Shown here piece after piece: positions 1 through 8,164 of a stretch of 14,221 nucleotides of DNA. The stretch comes from Ectocarpus siliculosus (lineage: Eukaryota; Sar; Phaeophyceae; Ectocarpales; Ectocarpaceae), in assembly GCA_000310025.1 (NCBI GenBank), contig FN648707.1, positions 1,242,856 through 1,257,076 of the forward strand, given 5' to 3'. Position numbers and translations under genes: made by a program. The number at the start of each line of letters is the position of its first letter. Within the stretch, counting starts at the first letter, position 1. Below the pieces are notes generated by a model. It saw only the letters and a list, made by a program, of their open reading frames with translations. It was not told the DNA's origin and did not search any database.

Positions 1-1078
1 TGGTATACCTCTTCCTCCGTTCTGGCAAGTCCAGATCGCCTACTCGAAATTGCAATTTCAGCTTTTTCGCATAGTCCATGGGGCCGTCCAAGTACTTCTT
101 CATCCCTATCCCTTCTTTCAACTTCCCGTATATCTCCAAGTGGTCTTCGCTTCGTACCTTCTTCCGAAGGGTTGCCTCCTCCCTACTCTCTAGCATCTCC
201 TTGACTTTCGTCTTGAACCCCCCGAACCCTTCCGTGTCCAACGTCTCCTCTTCGTCTCCTATCTCCTTCCAAACCTTCTCTACCACCTTGTCCCATCTGA
301 TTCCCTTCTTCCCTGGAGTCGCTTTTCCCCAAGCTGCCTCGTCAACCATGGCTGGTAGTCTATCGTCCGACATTCTACTTACCTTGTACTGCCAATTCAA
401 CTTCTGCATGTCTCTCTTTGTTTTAAGAGAGTACATTCCCAATTCTGCTCTCAATACAGTGTTGCTCGTTGTACTTGAACATCCTAGTATTTTCTTGGCC
501 GCTGCCATCTGCACCGTTTCCAGCTGCTTGACGGCCTTTTCGTTACCTTCCCATATCTCTCCTGCATACTCTAGCTTAGGTACAATCACATTCAAGAGAA
601 TACACCTCTTAATCCTAGTGTCTAGGTGTGGGTCCGTAAGGATCTCGTCCATCTTGCCTATCTGAGCTTTACTCCTCCCAATCAACTTCGCTATGTGTGC
701 GTCCCATGAGCACTCCTTCGAAATCTCTACTCCCAGGTACGTATACTTGTCTACTACCGGTAGTTCTTCCTCCCCCCATTTCCATTTGAATTCTACGGGA
801 TTTTTCTTATCTTCGTTACAGACCACTACTGCGCATTTTCCTACGTTCGCCGACAGTCTCCATTTTCGGGTGTATCCTACCGCCGCATCTATTTGTTCTT
901 GCAACCCTTCTGGTGTTTCGGATACCCCCACGAAATCATCTGCAAACATCAGTCCGGACACACTCTTTCCCTCTACTTGGACTCCCTGTCTTACTGCTTC
1001 AACCGCCCTTATCAAATCGTTGATGTAAATCTTAAATAGAGTGGGTGACATCGTACAGCCCTGTGCGACTCCTACGGT
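1..1078 (-). mobile_element. Non-LTR (LINE-type) reverse transcriptase, partial
   Basis: The complement of this stretch is one open frame of about 359 codons with no stop, running off the left edge. Seen in order are a GVAQGC...SPTLF.IYINDL block (about 1072-1010), the catalytic FADD motif (946-935, a variant of the YxDD box), a KYTYLGVEI block (about 738-712) and a thumb-like KRCILL...PKLEYAGEIW segment (about 617-560), followed by a basic, charged region. These are finger/palm/thumb features of LINE-type reverse transcriptases, which copy their RNA at the insertion site. The earlier motifs (the first catalytic Asp block and any endonuclease) are missing: homology starts at the QG motif, directly beside a G tract at 1080-1090. 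That fits 5' truncation, which is common in LINEs, or a mis-join. The clade cannot be assigned. The absence of stops suggests a fairly young copy. Confidence 0.88.
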
Positions 1079-1079
1079 A

Positions 1080-1090
1080 GGGGGGGGGGG
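1080..1090. repeat. G(11) tract at the retroelement/ankyrin junction
   Basis: A homopolymer of 11 G sits exactly where reverse-transcriptase homology starts and only 22 bases from the end of the ankyrin exon. It may mark an insertion junction, part of the poly-C-ended repeats found elsewhere in the window, or an assembly artefact. Confidence 0.8.
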
Positions 1091-1112
1091 AGGTGAACAA
1101 AAAAAGGCTCAC

Positions 1113-1308
1113 CCGCTCGCATCAGCACGGCGATAACACCTTCCTGCCCGTGGTACGCCGCCAAGTGCAGCGCGGTGTTGGCCTCCGCGCCCATGGTGTC
1201 CACGGGCACGCCGGCGTTCAGCAGCGCGGCCACGCTCTCCGACATGCCGCTCATGGCCGCGAGGTGGATCGGCCGCAGGCCGCGGCGGTCGGTCGCGTTC
1301 AGGTCTGC
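1113..1308 (-). CDS. Ankyrin-repeat protein, internal exon
   Basis: On the minus strand this encodes about two ankyrin repeats: an ADLNATDRRGLRPIHLAAM segment, then a loop and a TALHLAAYHGQEGVIAVLM segment ending in RAG. The LHLAA/IHLAA helices and the D..G.rP.H turn are the family consensus; ankyrin repeats bind partner proteins. A 3' splice site (CTGACAG) precedes 1308, with an alternative AG ending at 1305. The reading frame ends at a good 5' splice site, GCGG|GTGAGC, with the last exon base at 1113. The next exon should lie to the left, but reverse transcriptase starts there 35 bases later, so the gene continues beyond the element, is broken by it, or is wrongly joined. Product and partners are unknown. 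Confidence 0.72.
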
Positions 1309-1337
1309 CTGTCAGCGGGACGAGAAGAGACGTGACG

Positions 1338-1358
1338 GCAGCAGCAGCAGCAGCAGCA
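1338..1358. repeat. (GCA)7 microsatellite
   Basis: Seven perfect GCA/CAG units lie just upstream of the ankyrin exon acceptor, inside the inferred first intron. On the gene's strand it reads CTG repeats and may add to the pyrimidine-rich tract. Confidence 0.95.
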
Positions 1359-1527
1359 AGAGACAAAACCGGCAGTTGCTCGAGGGGTGCACGGGACAGC
1401 TGAATCCTATTGTCATGTGGGTGCCCGTATGAGGGGCGGAGAAATGGCACCCCCCCTTCGCTGACCGAGAGCCTGGTCCTGGTGAAAGCGCGGCGTGCTG
1501 CGTCCCGGCTTTGTAGGGATGCGAGTT

Positions 1528-1575
1528 CAATGGTCTAACGACTACGGCATGCACGGCCATAAGTAAGACCCCTTG
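1528..1575 (+). repeat. Dispersed repeat, copy A (ACGACTACGGCATGC family)
   Basis: It shares CAATGG, AACGACT, GGCATGC and a C-rich end (ACCCC) in the same order and spacing as the copies at 1736 and 9035. This copy has diverged at its right end and lacks the long poly-C run. Confidence 0.55.
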
Positions 1576-1735
1576 ATTGACCGATTTTCCAAGCTCGATT
1601 GCTCCACCCCGAAGCGCTTGTACGGACTTTGAGTTATATACAAAGCTAACGCAACCCCGAAACCTAACGTAACCCCGAACACCTGATAGCAAAAACATGG
1701 GGGAAAGCGTGCCATACTCAAACCCTACGAAATGG

Positions 1736-1785
1736 CAATGGCCAACGACTGTGGCATGCGTTTACATGAGAACTCCCCCCCCCCC
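1736..1785 (+). repeat. Dispersed repeat, copy B, ending in poly-C
   Basis: The order is CAATGGCCAACGACTGTGGC, then ATGCG, ACATGAGAACT, then a run of C. The layout matches the copy at 9035-9093, which also has ATGAG then a C run. Such homopolymer-ended short repeats may be retroposon-like, but no source element is recognised. Confidence 0.6.
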
Positions 1786-2005
1786 GACCACATTTTTCAC
1801 GAGGGCTTGCTGCAATTTTGGCATCTCCGGGTGTTTCTCGTGCCTCTTCGGCATATGTCAAGGTTTCGGCTGTCTGCGCTGTTTGATGAGCGGATCGAAA
1901 AGAGGAGGCAGTCTACTCTGCTCGCTCGCGCACGGCACAAACGCCCCAAAAGCGTCTTCCCTCGCCTCTTTCAAGTCGATAGATATGTATGTAAGTGCCA
2001 CTGCA

Positions 2006-2071
2006 TCTGATGCCGATTGGGTAGACTGCAGCAGTACAACAAAGAAGCATCGACTAAATATTTGCCTTGGT
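2006..2071 (+). pseudogene. Possible Ty1/copia RNase H fragment
   Basis: The plus frame reads SDADWVDC..TTKKHRLNICLG, which resembles the SDADWAGC...TRKSTSG....LG signature of the RNase H region in Ty1/copia polyproteins. Flanking residues show no further match (no SSTEAEY block follows), so at most about 22 codons of relic remain. A chance match is possible. Confidence 0.3.
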
Positions 2072-2490
2072 CCGCAATCACAACAATACCAAATTTCCGA
2101 TATATTGTACCAGTTAGTTGTGTAGCCCGATCAGGTATGCAAACGTCTAAATAAAGGTAAGATTTGCGAGAGGGATAAGGGCAGTAAGAAACCGCGTCGT
2201 ACACAGCAGTGCGCATCCAGTGGCGACAGCAACAAGTACCTGGTACGGCAATACAGAGACTACTACAGTATATAGTCATCGACAATGATATAGCAGTATT
2301 AATAGTCGTATGTAGTGGTGTACGGCTAGGCTCGGCGGAGCAGCGGACAGATCTCCTTGCTTGCTTGTTTCCCCGCGCGATGTGTCTTTTGTTTGTTGTT
2401 GGTCAGAGCTGACCGCCATCTGTTCTCGACGTGCACACGCACTCATCAAAACATATCCCTATCGCCGCAGCATGCATACCCCACACATAC

Positions 2491-2667
2491 CTCCGCCACC
2501 CTTTGCCCCGAGGTGCTGCCGCCGCCCCGCCGGGCATAGCTCTCTCTCGAAACCCTCTTGATAATTCTTGTTGCACGCTTGGAGTCTCGAGCTCTCAGGG
2601 CGTCGAACAGAGCCTCTTGGCCTACCTCGAGCTTCGGGGCCAGCACGTTTGATAGAAAGCTATCCAT
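2491..2667 (-). CDS. Probable first exon of the ankyrin-repeat gene
   Basis: The minus-strand ATG at 2667 opens with MDSFLSNVLAPKLEVG, then an EALFDALRARDSKRATRIIKR segment that resembles an ankyrin helix pair (ALFDA..r.D..r...ii). Two 5' splice sites are possible, both in phase 0: GCGGAG|GTATGT with the exon ending at 2491 (strong consensus) and AAGAGG|GTTTCG ending at 2554 (weaker, but it gives better ankyrin spacing, joining RIIKR to ADLNATD). Both match the phase-0 acceptor at 1308. The intron would be about 1.2 kb. The call rests on protein-like character and phase agreement, not on a database match, so it is tentative. Confidence 0.45.
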
Positions 2668-3003
2668 GGTGGGCGCTGCTACGCCTCTGGTACGTGCTCT
2701 CTCTTCTCTCTAGAGCAGTAGATGTGCTTGCCTCTGCGGCTCCTTCCTCCTATGCATATGGGGCGGGGATGTTTATGCAAAGATGAAAATAGGCGTTTCG
2801 AACTTGCTCTTGCCCGGGACTGTAGGGAAAACTTGAGGGCTCACAAGCTTCTTTGTCCCCTCGCTGTGAGAGCCCGTTTGCCGCCTTGTTTCAATTCATC
2901 GCCCCCCCAGTCTTGCTCTGCCCGACCGGAGACTGCTGAGGAGCTGCCGCAGACGGACCACTCAGAGGAGGAGGGCAGAGAGAACAACAACCCGAACAAA
3001 GAA
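2668..3003. promoter_or_regulatory. Divergent intergenic region between two gene starts
   Basis: These 336 bases separate the minus-strand ATG at 2667 (ankyrin gene) from the plus-strand ATG at 3004 (EsV-1-7 gene), so both promoters should lie here. I see no clear TATA box. It contains pyrimidine-rich stretches (2697-2712), an 18-base TTATGCAAAGATGAAAAT block at 2773-2790 that recurs at 10020, and an A-rich leader (ACAACAACCCGAACAAAGAA) directly before the ATG at 3004. Its role is inferred from position only. Confidence 0.35.
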
Positions 3004-3125
3004 ATGGGTCGGCGGTTCGGGGAGCACGTCTGCACGAAGCAGCCATCCTACGGGGGCGTGGATGGGCCCTCTACTACTGCAACCTCCACCGCAAGGAGGG
3101 TATGACCCTCATCAACCGGAAGACG

Positions 3126-3203
3126 TGCCAGCACAACGGCTGCCCCAAGAAGCCAACGTTCGGCGTCGACGGTTCCAAGAACGCTCAGTTCTTCGCCCAG
3201 CAC
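3126..3203 (+). repeat. EsV-1-7 unit 2
   Basis: It starts CQHNGC and ends FFAQH, with Phe replacing the third Cys. It lies in a different frame from units 1 and 3-6, and the 26-residue spacing is exact. Confidence 0.85.
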
Positions 3204-3240
3204 GCGCAGACCTCGATGGTGGACGTCCGGAACAAGAGGG

Positions 3241-3318
3241 TGCGCCCACCGGGGGTGCAACTCATCGCGCTCGTACGGCAAGCCGGGCACGTCGACGCGC
3301 GAGTTTTGCAAGTCTCAC
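3241..3318 (+). repeat. EsV-1-7 unit 3
   Basis: It starts CAHRGC and ends FCKSH, with all four ligands and exact 26-residue spacing. It is out of frame with unit 2 because of one extra G in the GGG at 3238-3240. Confidence 0.9.
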
Positions 3319-3357
3319 GCCAAGGAGGGCATGACGCGACTCGTGCTGGCTAAGAGG

Positions 3358-3435
3358 TGCGCTGCGGAGGGGTGCAACACGCACCCCACCTACGGGAAGC
3401 CAGGGACGAAAACTCCGGATTTTTTTGCCAAGCAC
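3358..3435 (+). repeat. EsV-1-7 unit 4
   Basis: It starts CAAEGC and ends FFAKH. The third Cys is replaced by Phe, as in unit 2, while the rest of the consensus (P.YG..G....D) is kept. Confidence 0.9.
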
Positions 3436-3471
3436 GCAGCCTCGGAGATGGTCAACGTCATCGGCAAGAGG

Positions 3472-3549
3472 TGTCTCCACGCAGGTTGCACCAAGACTGC
3501 GGCGTACGGAGCCGCGGGCCTCCGCAAGCGCGAGTTCTGTCGCTCGCAC
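3472..3549 (+). repeat. EsV-1-7 unit 5
   Basis: It starts CLHAGC and ends FCRSH. All Cys and His positions are present with exact spacing. Confidence 0.92.
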
Positions 3550-3585
3550 GCCCCTGAGGGCTACGTGAGCATCAACCTCAAGTCG

Positions 3586-3663
3586 TGCCGTCACGGAGGC
3601 TGCACCAGCTGCGCGGCCTTCGGCGAGTGGGGTAGCTCAATCCCCGAGTTTTGCAGGTTGCAC
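3586..3663 (+). repeat. EsV-1-7 unit 6
   Basis: It starts CRHGGC and ends FCRLH. All ligands are present, and this is the last unit before the unrelated C-terminal tail. Confidence 0.92.
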
Positions 3664-3858
3664 GCGCCGGAGGAGATGACGAGGACAGCCCTAAAGGGGT
3701 GGGGCGACCGGCGGGCGTGGGAGGAGCTGGAGGATGTGGATGGTCATGGCGCCGGTACGTGCAGTCCTGGTGTTGACAAGGGTGGACAGCGTCAGGGAGA
3801 CGGAGAGATAGAAGCGATCGACCGGATGATTTCAACGGATAGTCTAGATAACTTGTAG

Positions 3859-5811
3859 GCCATCCTTGTCAAGGGGGAAGCCTCCGAAGAAGGCAGACGA
3901 AGTGCCATAGCTACAGATGTAGACTTACCGCAGCTTTCGTGGCTGCAATGTCTCGTTCTTCTTCCATAATTATATTGTTATTTTGTTTGGAGTGAGGCGA
4001 GATTCGCGGGTGTTGGCAGCACATACGGATGCCTTGGGTCACAACCTCCGTGCCGTGGACGGTAGCACTTTTCGTGATATGCAAAAGAAGAACGTTATCA
4101 CCCCCGTAGCGAGCCATCCAAGTTCCGTTCCATTTCGAGAAGCTGTCGAAGCTGTCGTGTGCCCAGCGACACGTTGCTTAAGATTTCGTTGCGTATCCCC
4201 TGCGAGTTTGAACGGCAACATCTCCTTGGCTTCTTCGTACGTCGGTCTGCATATCGCAATGTGACTTTAGATTTTTTCCAAGATCTCCGTCTTCCTTGAG
4301 TTGACGCCGGTTTGTTGTGCAACAATACTCTAGAGGTATTGTATAAGTATATGATACGTAGAAACGGCTGTAGGCTATATATTTTGCATCAGTGCGGTCA
4401 ACATCTGTTTTCGTGCTGGTGCAATCGTCAGTACTGGGGCCCACTCCTGGTTGTCGCGACAGTGCTGCCGGCTCCAATGTTCTGATGCTCAGTTTCGCAG
4501 GTGTCGGGTGGAGTGCGTTAAGGATGCGTGCTTTCTTTCGCCTGAGTTTAGGGAGGCGCGCTGCTTTGCAGATGCAGTACCCCCCGGGGTACCACAAAAT
4601 CGTTTCCATTCATTCTTCTCCGCCAACACCCGCACGGAACGCTGCTGACTGGTGGGAGGCCGTTTGGTGATGTGCAACGGTTCGGCAGGAAAACCAACGC
4701 GTGTACGAGAGCGTTTCTCTTGAACAACAACGTTTTTGTCAAGGAGACAACGCTCGCGACCTCTGTGTTCCAGGAATGGGTATTAGCGTTAAGCGGGCGA
4801 GACTAGCTCACCGATGCGTGGACAAAACCCGGGCCAGAGTCATCCCTCTTGGACCAATGCGTGTCGTAAAGAGTTTCCATTCAGGGTACGCACGATGTAT
4901 ACCTCATGGTCGTTCGTTGTTCGACGTTTTTGCCAAGCTCCCCCGTACCTGCAAGCACGGACGTTCGGTTTCGGGGTACAGTATGCGTAGGGGGTTCGCA
5001 AGCCGGGGGGGGAGCGCTTGGTGCTTGTTTGTTCGAGACGCGCACAATCTCAAGTCTTACCCCCAACACCCAAGCAAGGTGACGTGACCTCTGGGTTCTG
5101 CCCTTGCTTCGGGTCAAGCACGACCGACCGTGCACACATGTCGAACATTAGGCATTTGGCTGTCCCACTCGACGAGTTGAGCAAGCAACACTTTCACTCA
5201 GGTCCCTCCCTCGCGCGTTGAGTTTTTTTCTTCCAAAGGGCCCATGTGTTCCTGCGTTTTCATGCCCCGAGCTGCTTGATAGCTTGTGCTCCACAGCCTG
5301 TTCGTGCAGAATTCCCACGTGGTAAAAAGAGTTTATTCTCCGAACAGTAGGTATCCTGATCGAAGAGTAGGGAACCGCGGATCATCCCGCCGTCAAAAAT
5401 CTGTTCGTTCCGTGGACTAGAAGCAAGCGCAGACGCATGGCGGTGTGTATCGATGATGCAGCCCCAACATGGGTAATACGCGGGATCTTGCAGGGAGAGA
5501 GTCAACCAAGGAAAGAAAGACCAAATCTCGGAAAACACAACTTGTCGCGAGAGACGCACAAAAGCGAGTTTCGCTGCGATGCAGCACGGGGTCGCTCCCA
5601 AAGGACGAGCTTGAGAGACGTCACAGAAGAAGATCCATCTCGGGGAACAGGCGGGCCAAGAATAACTTCGACTAATATCATACGAGGGGGCACTAAATAG
5701 ACATGCGTGGTCGAAACAGCCAGAATCAAGGCACCACACCCTAAACGTAATTGTACAACAAGCTTGAGAGGAATAAACGTAGAGCGCCACCGCCGTTTCA
5801 CATCTACTTCG
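3859..5811. other. Intergenic region without a supported gene
   Basis: Short open frames occur on both strands (for example about 4178-4609 minus and 4392-4670 plus), but none shows a domain, a consistent composition or a splice pattern. Visible structure is limited to a pair of adjacent inverted repeats at 4312-4342, a GTACCCC..GGGGTAC palindrome near 4578-4593, and a GCG|GTAAGT splice-donor-like site at 3930-3923 on the minus strand. Confidence 0.5.
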
Positions 5812-5863
5812 GTTATAGCGACAGAGGCCAAAACTTACATTCTCTCCAGAGGTCGCCTATAAC
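5812..5863. repeat. Inverted repeat with TATAGCGAC arms
   Basis: The left arm GTTATAGCGACAG and the right arm, which reads GTTATAGGCGACCT on the other strand, face each other across about 25 bases with a one-base bulge. The arm motif resembles the TAGCGAC motif repeated in the two elements just to the right, so this may be another small relic of that family. Confidence 0.6.
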
Positions 5864-5909
5864 ATTCGCCGTTGGTGCGCTTGGCACCTCCAACGGGTGG
5901 ACTATTTAG

Positions 5910-6084
5910 TACCACCATAATGGTGGGCCCGTTTCACCAACCCCCCGCTTAGCGACACGCCCTGTATAGCGACCATATAATAGCGTGGCACCCTTGCACC
6001 CCGACTTAATAGCGACCTGCCCTGATTAGTGACCACATTCCCTCCTGACATTAGGGGTCGTCGCTAAACCGGGCCTCTTCCGTA
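5910..6084. mobile_element. MITE-like element, copy 1
   Basis: This 175-bp block has imperfect inverted ends: the left has GGGCCCGTTT and TTAGCGACA, and the right reads GGCCCGGTTTAGCGACGACC on the other strand. TAGCGACC-type motifs repeat inside (about 5973, 6011, 6027). Both ends begin with TA, the target of Tc1/mariner/pogo-type transposases, though no transposase is present here. A copy of near-equal length lies at 6457-6633 in the same orientation, sharing CCCTCCTGACA and other blocks. A non-autonomous DNA transposon is the best reading; the superfamily is inferred. Confidence 0.6.
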
Positions 6085-6456
6085 CTGATAAACCGGCGAG
6101 AGGGATTGCCTGGAGGCGGTGCCGTTGAGAACGCGCCGGCGTACGGGCAGCTACGAAGAAATCTGAATCAAAATGAACGGTAAGACGATCGTGGGAGTTC
6201 TGCACACCTTGCTTGCGGCATGGTGCTGGGCAACAAAATAGCAAAGGACAGACGTGCAAATGTATTATCTATCCAGGTCGTAACCAAACAAGAAAAAATA
6301 TATATGTATCTACATGTGTCCGACGCTGGCACGGCAGCCACGCAGACCACGCGCGCCCACCTACAGGAAAACAACGTGTCCCTGTGGGAACATCCGCACA
6401 AGTCTTGTCGCTAAGTCTTTTCTTTCACAAGAAAGATGGAAGACATGCTGCTGCTG
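6085..6456. other. Spacer between the two MITE-like copies
   Basis: No gene is supported. Short overlapping open frames on both strands show no domain. The region includes an A-rich stretch near 6287-6310. Confidence 0.5.
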
Positions 6457-6633
6457 TACCATTGTGGGCCCGGTTCGGCGACATGCCCCGAATAGCGACC
6501 ACGAAATCGCATGGCAGCCCGACTAAGAGAGAGTGCTAGCCGCTACGCCGACAACTGCGACGTGCTCTGAATAGCGACCATCACTCTCCCTCCTGACACT
6601 TGGTATCGCTACACCGGGGCCAGCACTGTTGTA
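6457..6633. mobile_element. MITE-like element, copy 2
   Basis: This 177-bp block is diverged from copy 1 but shares the same order of parts: TACCA, GGGCCCGG, AATAGCGACCA, GCATGGCA.CCCGACT, GAATAGCGACCA, TCCCTCCTGACA, CACCGGGGCC. Its inverted ends read TACCATTGTGGGCCCGGTT on the left and TACAACAGTGCTGGCCCCGG on the right (opposite strand). It carries no coding capacity. Confidence 0.62.
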
Positions 6634-7971
6634 CCCCCTTGTAGAGGGACCCGTAATCTGCCAACAGCAGAACGCTAAGGTCCCCGTGCCTTGCGTGAGG
6701 CCTGAGAAAGAAAAGTCAAGTCAACAATAAAAATAAGCCGCATATACCCTAGTAGTCCCACGTTTTGCGTTTTTTCACCTACACCTCTGCGATTCGATAA
6801 ACCTGCGCTACGGAGTGAATCCCGAGCGTTTTCATGAGTAATTTACACGCACTAGACGAACACGCGTGCAACGGTTTCTTCTTCATCATGACATCGATTC
6901 ACTTCCAGGGAAATTCCTACAAATATTCTACCTTCTGCACTGGAAACGTTAATAAGCTCATCGTACATACACAAACCTTACGATAATACTGATGTACCCC
7001 CCAAACACGTCCCCAGGGCGAAATCCACTTGGCGCTTAACACAAAACCTACATTGCCATGCCATGACACAATCCAACCGACCGCCTAGCAAGCCAACTCG
7101 TAGCGTTTGACTCAGTACGAAAAATCGGCCACCCTGGACAAAACTATAAAAATATTTTCTTACCTCCCTTGGACTAGACTAGAAGAGAAAGAGCCAACTA
7201 GATCACAGTTGGATAGCATATAGTAGTCTCAAAATGCCGAGCCAACAACGCGTTAACACGAGGACTGAACGCTGTGGCGCAATGCTTGCTCCCTCGGCGT
7301 AAGTTGAGAGAAGAAACGCGGGAAAGCTTCTCGCATCTCAAGAGGAGAGGGATACAAATACAAGACTGACAATGAACAATTAACAACCAATCGTGCTCTA
7401 AAAAACTCCAATCCGCTACAGCAGTACAACGTCGTTGTGTGCGCGCTAATTGGCTGACGAACGGCATTCGAAAAACAAATATCGAAACTGTGAGCCCGCA
7501 CTACTTCATACATCTCGCGAACAACACAACTTAACAATACAAAGTAAGGTAATAACCACTGTACTTCATCGCTGATTCCTCTATCCTGCAAAATTTCCGA
7601 GACACAACAGGAGACACAACAGGGGAAACTACATGTATCCTGTTTTTCTTACGCATACAAAGCATACAAGACATCTGGACATACCCCCCCCCCCACACAC
7701 GCCAGATCCGCCGGCGTCGCGACTTCAGACAACAATGTCGCGCACGCTCTATGGGCAGGCACACGGATGCACACGGCCCGGATGCCAACAAGGCCGACGA
7801 CGCGCAAAGCTGTGAACTGGTTTCCTACCCAAATAAATCTTCAAACATGTCCATGCCATCATCACAAGAACGAAAAAAAAAAAAGCTCCCTCTCGGCCGA
7901 GAAAGAACACGTTGGCCAGCGAGCGAGCCGGCCAGCCACACAAATGCGGCGAAATTCTCACTACTACTCCC
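6634..7971. other. Intergenic region, 3' flank of the transporter gene
   Basis: This stretch is more AT-rich than its neighbours and no gene is supported. It contains two perfect tandem copies of a 12-base unit GAGACACAACAG (7599-7622) and a poly-C run at about 7685-7695. The part next to 7972 should hold the transporter's 3' UTR, but no AATAAA is visible on the minus strand within the nearest 150 bases. Confidence 0.45.
7599..7622. repeat. Tandem 12-base repeat
   Basis: Two perfect adjacent copies of GAGACACAACAG are followed by a partly similar GGGGAAAC. Confidence 0.85.
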
Positions 7972-8164
7972 TCACGCGCGCTTCAGTAAGGCGTAGGCCA
8001 ACAGCAGCCCCGCGCCCCCGATGGCGACCAGCAACCCCATGTCCAAGGAGAACCGCCCGTTCTCAAACCCGAAGCAGCTGAGGATGTTGTCGCCGGAAAG
8101 AGGGCCTACAGACGCCGTCACTCCGCTGATGACGGTCGTCAGCGTGAACAGTGCGCCGTACTCG
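7972..8164 (-). CDS. Transporter exon G: last helix and stop
   Basis: It follows a very long pyrimidine tract and CCCAG. It completes a Ser codon, then reads EYGALFTLTTVISG, GPLSGDNILSCFGFENG and a terminal helix MGLLVAIGGAGLLLAYALL, ending KRA and TGA (7974-7972). The G..IL..fGF element followed by one helix is how ABCG proteins usually end. Confidence 0.86.

Larger units (their letters stand above)
1309..2490 (-). other. Inferred intron 1 of the ankyrin gene; repeat-rich
   Basis: No convincing gene is seen on either strand. It holds the GCA microsatellite, two copies of a CAATGG..AACGACT..GGCATGC repeat (1528-1575 and 1736-1785), a two-unit tandem AACGNAACCCCGAA between 1649 and 1681, and a possible copia RNase H relic (about 2006-2071). 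The 142-codon plus-strand frame starting at 1697 has no recognised domain apart from that relic. Confidence 0.5.
3004..3858 (+). pseudogene. EsV-1-7 cysteine-rich repeat protein gene, frame broken twice
   Basis: Six tandem units follow the EsV-1-7 pattern Cys-x4-Cys-x16-Cys-x2-His, a short zinc-finger-like fold. The family includes the Ectocarpus developmental regulator IMMEDIATE UPRIGHT and was named from a gene of the Ectocarpus virus EsV-1. Units start near 3016 (degenerate), 3126, 3241, 3358, 3472 and 3586. Later units lie 114 or 117 bases apart. The spacing is 110 between units 1 and 2 and 115 between 2 and 3, and the frame shifts at both places, so the ATG at 3004 leads to a stop after 34 codons. 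Units 2 and 4 have Phe in place of the third Cys. Units 3-6 read in one frame to the stop at 3856-3858, with a 60-residue charged tail lacking known domains. An ATG at 3331 could still give 175 residues with units 4-6. Real decay and sequence error are both possible. Confidence 0.8.

Noticed and set aside
78-1028. Plus-strand open frames of 195 and 111 codons
   Set aside because: They are antisense to the reverse transcriptase frame, which has clear motifs.
1338-1358. CAG repeat as a coding polyglutamine or polyserine tract
   Set aside because: It lies upstream of the ankyrin exon acceptor, in inferred intron, with no supported frame through it.
3004-3858. EsV-1-7 array as an integrated phaeovirus fragment
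   Set aside because: No other viral gene is nearby, and the family is widespread and expanded in brown algal genomes themselves, so a host gene is the simpler reading.
3929-3966. Minus-strand ATG with 13 charged codons ending at a GCG|GTAAGT donor-like site
   Set aside because: It looks like a possible first exon, but no second exon with matching phase is seen to the left, where the EsV-1-7 gene lies on the other strand.
4178-4670. Overlapping open frames on both strands (143 codons minus, 92 codons plus)
   Set aside because: No domain, no splice evidence and no coding-like composition; length is within chance for this region.
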